This document shows, piece by piece, positions 58,071 through 64,000 of a stretch of 64,000 nt of DNA. The translations under genes were made by a program, and so were the position numbers. Source of the stretch: Uranotaenia lowii (taxonomy: Eukaryota > Arthropoda > Insecta > Diptera > Culicidae); NCBI RefSeq assembly GCF_029784155.1, contig NC_073692.1, positions 272,089,327 through 272,153,326 of the forward strand, given 5' to 3'. The notes beneath the pieces are model-generated. The model saw nothing but the letters and a program-made list of their open reading frames with translations. It had not been told where the DNA came from and did not search any database. Numbering within the stretch: the first letter of the stretch is position 1; each line of letters starts with the position of its first letter.

Positions 58071-59350
58071 ATGTAATGCAAAACATTTTAAGGGATGAGC
58101 TAGCTAAAAAGAGAAAATCTTTATAACAAAGAAATAAAAAAAGCCGGAATACGTTGTTTACTTATTCTTAAGAGTTAAGTTTTATAGATGCAACACAAGA
58201 AAAAATATCGCATCAATCAAAACAAAATTGCTTTCATGGTTGATTAAATGTTTTAATTGCCAAACAGATCTAAATTCTTCATTAAATTCTATTGAATGGC
58301 GAATTGAATAGAGATAATGAGTAAAAATTAAAGCGGTACGAAGACAGTACCACAAAATATTACTGCAAATAGATTGGATTTAACGTTCAGAATTGAAAGT
58401 TGCAAAAATGCAAAATATTGTCTGAAAAGCCACCATCTCCACTTACCCCGTTGTTCCTTAACACTAACGCCTTCATGCAGATAACGAAATGATGAAGGCT
58501 GACAAGAACATAATTTGTTACCTCATACACATTCTACGCGTTGTATATGCAAAGGCGTTTATAATTTTCAATAGATCATACTGCAAAATTTGATATTGGA
58601 GTTTTGAGCAATGTAAGTATCAGTCTGGGTTTTGTTTAAGGCTTCAATTCGCTTTGCAGTTGGCAAAGAATCCATTCCATTCGATTTTATAGTATTCCAA
58701 ATTACAGTAATTACAAAATAAAATTCTCTCTTTTTCCTGATGAACTGTTTTAAGTGTTATTTTAAAAAAAAAACATAAAGGGCTCGTATGACCTATTTGA
58801 GAACAAAATTCAAAATACATTATGACTTGACATTTTCAAATGATTGAAAAAAAATGGTTTTGTTATAAGAGGCGTTTTTAACCAATTATTCGTTATTCGC
58901 GATACTTATAGTTTGAAGATGAAAATTCCTTTCTTTTAATATGTTGATCTAAATGCACCATTTGGTGATTGGCAGTTTTACAACTATGTATATTTATTTG
59001 ACGTATTAACGTGCGAAATAGAAACACACTATACTCCAGATACAAAATTGTCTTTTAAAAAATTTAGGTGCATTGAATTGTTTAATAAATTAGCTAGACT
59101 TTTCCATCAGGCTAAACGCCTGAATTTATACAAAAGGAATATCGATTTTGTCAAGAGTCAAGAGGAAACATTCTGATGAAGATAATCACCCTTGCACAGG
59201 AAACACAAAGAATGAGGAAAGCAAAGTTTGCTGAAGAACTAGTCTATGCAAAGGCATTAAATATGCGTTTTAAGAAATAGATCAAATAACAGATAATTCT
59301 ATGAGATGAAAAAGAACACATTAATACGAATAATAATGACTTGTTGTTTT
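58071..59350. other. AT-rich intergenic or intronic DNA
   Basis: No gene seen. It precedes the + strand exon at 59355 and could be its intron. Confidence 0.4.
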
Positions 59351-59354
59351 ACAG

Positions 59355-59472
59355 AAGGATTCCAGCATTGGCCGCAGTATCTGCCAACAAATCCATGCCC
59401 CCGAAATTCCGAGCAAACCGAACGTTTGCCTTTATCTTTGTGGACAAGCGTTACGATGTGATTCGACAGTAA
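59355..59472 (+). CDS. Probable terminal exon, possibly serpin-like C terminus
   Basis: TTGTTGTTTTACAG is a strong acceptor. With one base completing the previous codon, the exon reads RIPALAAVSANKSMPPKFRA then NRTFAFIFVDKRYDVIRQ and TAA. PP-x-F-x-A-N-R-x-F-x-F-x-I is the pattern after the reactive loop of serpins, but the usual LFxG ending is missing, so this is a weak family call. An AATAAA lies about 160 bp downstream. No other exon of the gene was found to the left. It faces the GPN2-like pseudogene. Confidence 0.4.
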
Positions 59473-59489
59473 CAGTTTTTATCATTGTT

Positions 59490-60064
59490 CACTTTCACTA
59501 ACGCTAACTTCGGTATGGATTAATGCGTTCCATTCGATCGAAAGCCAGCTTCGATTTATTCCCCTTAGGAAGATCCGATTTTCTTAAAACATTAACATGA
59601 GGAAGCCCCATTTGGAGCATTGTGTGGGCGACGAAATAAATTTATGCGATTCTGATATTCTACCAAATGGCCGGAAAAAGATGGTAGTTTAAGTGGTCGA
59701 GCGAGCTTCTCAAAAATGTTCTTGATAGCGACTTTACTTGACCAGGACAATCGAAAATAAAATACCTTTCAGGCGAGCAGCTTCTCAACTGTTTAAAAAG
59801 CCATCCGAAGTTTGTCTCCAAGAGTTCCATGCAGTGAATGAGGGCTCCATTGGGATCGAAATCGCACTTTTCCATCACGTCCTGAACAATGATGAATTGC
59901 ATTGTGTCCACACCCGCTTCGTATTCCATGTTGTCATTAACCGGATCCAAGTTAACCAAGATTATCTTCCGTTCCAACTTTTCTAGAAACGTTTTCATCT
60001 TGCTACAGTAGCTGGTTTTGCCGGACCCCGGAGAACCTATCACTGGCTGCCCGAAGAGAGGATT
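59490..60064 (-). pseudogene. GPN2-like: GPN-loop GTPase 2-like pseudogene
   Basis: GPN2 is a cytosolic GTPase that helps assemble and import RNA polymerase II. On the minus strand the first 110 codons read NPLFGQPVIGSPGSGKTSYC (P-loop), KIILVNLDPVNDNMEYEAGV, MQFIIVQDVMEKCDFDPNGA and then YFIFDCPGQV. The family's Gly-Pro-Asn signature is Asp-Pro-Asn here. There is no ATG; a TAA precedes the open part. After GQV the ELYTHH segment is lost, then in other frames IKNIFEKLAR and AHTMLQMGLPHVNVLRKSDL follow without introns. Deletions, frameshifts and lack of introns point to a decayed, probably processed copy. A GTAAAG after GQ is a possible donor, so a genomic exon is an alternative, but homology continuing past it argues against that. 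Confidence 0.75.
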
Positions 60065-60069
60065 TTAAG

Positions 60070-61550
60070 CCTTGAGCTTTCAAACTTGTTCTGCAATTTC
60101 CGCGATAGCTATCACTTGGTTTTCGGACAAATTTACTTAAACTTTTAAGATTTAAAAAAAAAACTCGCAGAAATTCCGAACGAAAGCAACGCATAAAAAC
60201 GACTGGAAATGAACGAATGTAAATAACAACAAACAAAGTTATTTCTACACGCTACTCGCAAAAACATTGAACCGATGAAAAACTTAAACCTCGTCCACAT
60301 TCACGTTCCTTTTTTTAACCTAACGTTAAGTTGTTTTGGTTTTAAAGTGGCAGTGGCAGCCCTCAATTTTGAGTTCGACTGGGTAATTCAAACTAAGTTC
60401 TGAGAGGTATACTCAAAACTCAGTTCGGCAGCCGAACTCGCACCGCAAACTTCTGGATGTTTCTTTCCATGGGAAGTAGCATCTATAATGGCGTATTTTT
60501 TTTTGATTCCGGATTTGGCTCTGGAACCGTCAGAATAAAAAAACGATTTTCGGGTTTCGAGTTATTCCATACGTAGGTGTGCGTGAGAACGAGCGCAATG
60601 TTTACATGCAGCTGTCATTTTGTTCTCCCCTCTAGATTTCTTCATTCGGTTCTTCACATCCGGATTGCTTTTTTTCGTGCCCGGATTGCACTGGACAGCA
60701 GATAGTACGATTTTGCTTGGCTGAGAGGTTCAAAATCGCGGCAATCATCATTTTCCGTTCATTATTTCAACTGTTTTGCTTTCAGCCAAAAACAGCTGTT
60801 TAATGTTTTGACAACAACGTTGAGAGTATTGGTGAACTTCTCGCAAAACTGACTTTCTTCTCAGGGCGACTCCGTCCGTTTTTCGAGCGAACCTAGGTTG
60901 CCTCTCGAACAATAAATGAACACGATGACAGCAGTTAGAGCGAACCTAGGTTGCCTCTAGTTTGCCTCCAGGTGAAAAAAAAATACGGTATAAGTTACCG
61001 GACATTCCCACCGGTTAACATATGATGACAATGACGGAAATGTAGTTTGGTGTTTAATTACGATGTTGTATTGAATTAAATTAATCCTACATGATTTCAA
61101 AAATACTTTTTGATGTACAAATTATTTTTTTAAACTCAGTTTATAAAAAAGAAAGTATTGGAATATTGTATTTTACCGTTGATTGCACTCATAACACTTT
61201 GTACAGTTGAAAAACACTGCTCTTTGACTTTTTTTTTGTTTTTTTCCCTGAGTTGCATGACTTGTCAGTCATACCTCGTTTACGAATTATCTTTAACAAA
61301 ATTCAGAGTATCAAAATCTGAGCTATGGTAGTTTGAATTTAATTTAGATAACGTGGAAAAGCAACTCCAGTCTGCTAGAGATTAAAAATCGTTAATAAAG
61401 GGCTCTAGCTGACATATTAATGTGGAATTGGAGAACTTTAATCCCGAATATTTATCTCGACTTCACGATTTATACATCTATTTCTTACATTTTTTTTTAT
61501 TTGAATTTAATCAATACTAACATTAAAACCGAAACTTCATAATGATTGTT
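60070..61550. other. Intergenic DNA with a small direct repeat
   Basis: GAGCGAACCTAGGTTGCCTC occurs at about 60878 and again at 60938. 60360-60450 has inverted CCGAACTC / GAGTTCG-type motifs typical of mosquito MITEs, but no boundaries could be set. No gene identified. Confidence 0.4.
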
Positions 61551-62079
61551 CAGGATTTAAAAATATTTATGAGGTGTCCACAGGGATATGAGCCAAGTAC
61601 CTACACCCCTATCCGTGGACAAGCGTGGACATTCCCAAACCACCTTCAACAACTTTTGTAAACTCTAAACTTTGTTTTGGTCTCAGTTAACTATAACGAA
61701 ATTTTTTAACAATATGAAAAGTCGTTAAATTTATTAATTTTTTTTTCGTTGAAATTTAAATAACCGATTAAAATTAATGATACCTTGATGATTCCTAGTT
61801 TTGGTATTACTGAAAAATCAAAGACCAACTCGAACTTTGCGGGTAACGACTAAAATGTATGTTTGTTTTCAGTTCGAACAAATTTTTGAGTGTTTCGTAT
61901 GTTTTTTTTTAAAGCAGAAAATGGAACACCAAATCATGAATCATTTCCATCTCACTTTTCTACACGATGAAAATATTGAAACCTTGGTGATGCCTTGTTT
62001 TGTTGTCATGGAATACGCAAAACCAAATACTGCTTTCAATTTGGTATCAATAGCTTATTCAGGTATTGGTTTGGCATAA

Positions 62080-62246
62080 TTTTTCAGCATATTGATGCCT
62101 CTAGGAAACCTAATTTTGCCATGAGAAAAAATGTGATACTATATTTTGCTATCATTTTGGCATTGATAGCTCACTTTGGTTACTGTTTGCTATCGATTAT
62201 GGCATCAAAGTCTGCTCGGGAAAGCTTAAATCTGAGGAAAAAAGCT
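62080..62246. mobile_element. Second copy of the AAGCTTTTTTCCTCAG-family MITE end
   Basis: ATTTTGCTATCATTTTGGCA, ATGGCATCAAAGTCTGCTCG, then GAAAGCTTAAATCTGAGG and AAAAAAGCTTAAATCTG. This is the inverse of the left end at 52403 and matches the right end at 58041-58067. Its own partner end was not located, possibly near 61260. Confidence 0.55.
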
Positions 62247-62249
62247 TAA

Positions 62250-64000
62250 ATCTGTCAAGGAAAGCGAAAAGAGGGGAAATCTGAGAGATGTGCCCCACAC
62301 GGTTTGAATAACATTGCCGGGATGTGCAAATCACTGAGCTCCTTATACGTAGAAATTATTTTTCTCAGTTTTTCTTGCATAGTTAGCTAGTGTAGAGCAA
62401 AGGCGTTACAATTCATGGGAGCTTTTCATCAACATGCCCTCAAGCCTAAAATGTCAACACCTATCAAGCTTTCTCCTATTGGTGCACTAATTCCTGTCTA
62501 TCCATCTTTCTTTCATATTGCTATGAAAATAAAATTCTCTCCAGTTTTTCATTCCGCCGAGCATGCCACTTAAGATTTGAATCAATGATTATAATATTAG
62601 AAGAGAAACTTTTAGATTTTTTTTTGTCTGACACTTAAAAACTTTGAAATGATAACTAATATGTCAATGGAATTTTATCCTTAGATTTTGCATGATTTTT
62701 TGCCATAGCTGATCAAGTCTTCTTTAACTTTCAAATTATCACAATTTTCAGGCCCGAAAACGATTCTAGTTCATCTACATCATCATCATCATGACACATA
62801 TAAGGAACATCCCTAAAACATTCGAGTGGTGGTGATAAATATTGACCAATGAACTCTTTGCTATTTTGTCAGTCAAATTCATCCAACATCAGAATAAACA
62901 TTCAAATCCACAATTTTATCAACAAGAAAACCTAACCCAAAAGCATTTCACAATCATTCTCATCCATTAGGGAGAAATATTTATATGACTAGGGCTGTAC
63001 ATCAGCTTGCATTTCCCAAGAAACGAAGCCTTATGCGGTACTATTCTATTCATATGTTAATTGATCCTTGTTAAATACTGATTGGCCTCGTTTGCAACTC
63101 AACGGTAGGTATCCAGTACTTTATGAAGATGAAGCCCCAACCGTATCAAACCGAGTTTCTGGTTGGTATTCAGAAAACGGCACATGCCTGTTTACCGTCC
63201 AACTGGACTGGTCGGTTTCTAACTTATTCAGTCATCTCGGCAAACGGCAAAATAGCATCACCTCTCAAAGAAATGAAGACAAACCCACATGCCAATGCGC
63301 TTCTTCTATTGCCCTTTTGGCAGCACTCTTCCGAATGTTCCCTTCTACTGGGTATGCTGGCTAACCGACCGGCATCCTAAAGTAGTATTTATTAGTATTT
63401 TCGATTGGACAGATCCACCCACCCCGAGGACATCTCCTGGGAGTTGCTGACTGGTTTGATGGGTACACGAAAGTATGTTCCAGTGTGATACTGAAAGTAA
63501 GCAGAAAAAACTCTTTGACATGAGAACGTAATTTATGTTGTTTATTTATGCATCTTGCGACAACATCGGCATGGTGATGCTTGCTAGTTCGTGTTCTCGC
63601 TGTGAACTGGACAACGAAAAAATGGCGTCCCGTCCAGAGAAAGTGGTAAGAAGATGTCTCTATCAGCATTATGGTCGAGCATAAAAATTCTATGATGGTG
63701 TAGTCCAGAAGTCATAGCATTTCAACACTAAGCGATGGAGACATTACAGAGAGAAAAGAACAGCTTCAAATAGTATCCTTTAAATACATCCAAATAGACA
63801 AAGTTGAACAGAAATGGCACATGCTTATTTTCTACTCATTGAAAATACATGGTTGATGGTCACCTAAATATCATGCTACATTTTTTTTCATACAGGATTT
63901 CAGTGAAACTCAAGCCCAAAGGGATGGCGTCCCTATCCTTTGGCAATGTATTTGACAACCATCAAAATAAAGGGCCCACGGTTTTTTGGGCTCATAACAA
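62250..64000. other. AT-rich DNA, no supported gene
   Basis: 63068-63670 has overlapping ORFs of 85-102 codons on both strands and is somewhat GC-richer, but none shows recognisable domains, splice sites or a signal peptide. A short CAT repeat is at 62777-62793. Confidence 0.35.

Noticed and set aside
52403..62246. A single 9.8-kb transposon with matching ends that captured the GPN2-like sequence
   Set aside because: The same right-end sequence already occurs at 58041-58067, so two short MITE copies explain the pattern without capture.

Overview
The window looks like repeat-choked, AT-rich DNA from a dipteran, most likely a mosquito (Culicidae). The evidence is a DD37E-type mariner transposase (a form described from mosquitoes), tRNA-headed SINEs, several non-LTR retrotransposon clades (RTE-like, R1/LOA-like, CR1/Jockey-like, I-like), many MITEs with TA or TAA target duplications, and short GT-AG intron signals. 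There are no bacterial operons and no complete, intact host gene. Most of the sequence is nested transposable elements, and several insertions can be resolved to the base because the interrupted element is recognisable on both sides.

Layout. 1-4588 is probably intron of a minus-strand gene whose Pro/Ser-rich exon lies at 4589-5842; it holds a PIF/Harbinger-type MITE (409-1523). 6.8-8.2 kb has two SINE heads. 7.4-14.1 kb is a nest: inverted-repeat MITE pieces, a hAT-like MITE (9528-13260), and inside that a 3.2-kb foldback element (9750-12956) built of 137-bp units, each centred on a GCCAT palindrome. 15.2-18.1 kb holds three TA-flanked MITEs, one nested in another. 21.3-25.3 kb is a large palindrome with a nested MITE, followed by a 5'-truncated CR1/Jockey-like LINE. 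26613-31103 is a complete non-autonomous LTR retrotransposon on the minus strand: identical 306-bp LTRs, AGATC duplication, PBS and PPT. Its leader carries 24 hairpin-like modules (29367-30496). It sits at the stop codon of a probable host coding exon (31108-31370). 33.0-33.9 kb resembles a copia-type LTR. 37.9-44.9 kb is an R1/LOA-like LINE on the minus strand, dismembered by a CR1/Jockey-like LINE, a hAT-like MITE, an I-like LINE end and a SINE. 47.3-48.8 kb is a second foldback made of GGCCGAAT minisatellite. 50.0-52.1 kb holds a LINE tail and the degenerate mariner, flanked by stray 137-bp units. 52617-57417 is an almost intact RTE-like LINE, split in its endonuclease region by a 1378-bp palindromic element with a CGCCG duplication. 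59.3-60.1 kb has a probable + strand terminal exon and a degenerate GPN2-like pseudogene. The rest is AT-rich intergenic or intronic DNA.

The strongest candidates for something undescribed are (a) the LTR element whose leader has alternating GGCG..CGCC and GACG..CGTC modules with compensatory stem changes, (b) the foldback whose repeat unit is a double YY1/PHO-like site, also found beside a mariner transposase, and (c) the palindrome with a Transib-like 5-bp target duplication inside the RTE-like LINE. All homology calls are from reading the sequence only; no database search was run.
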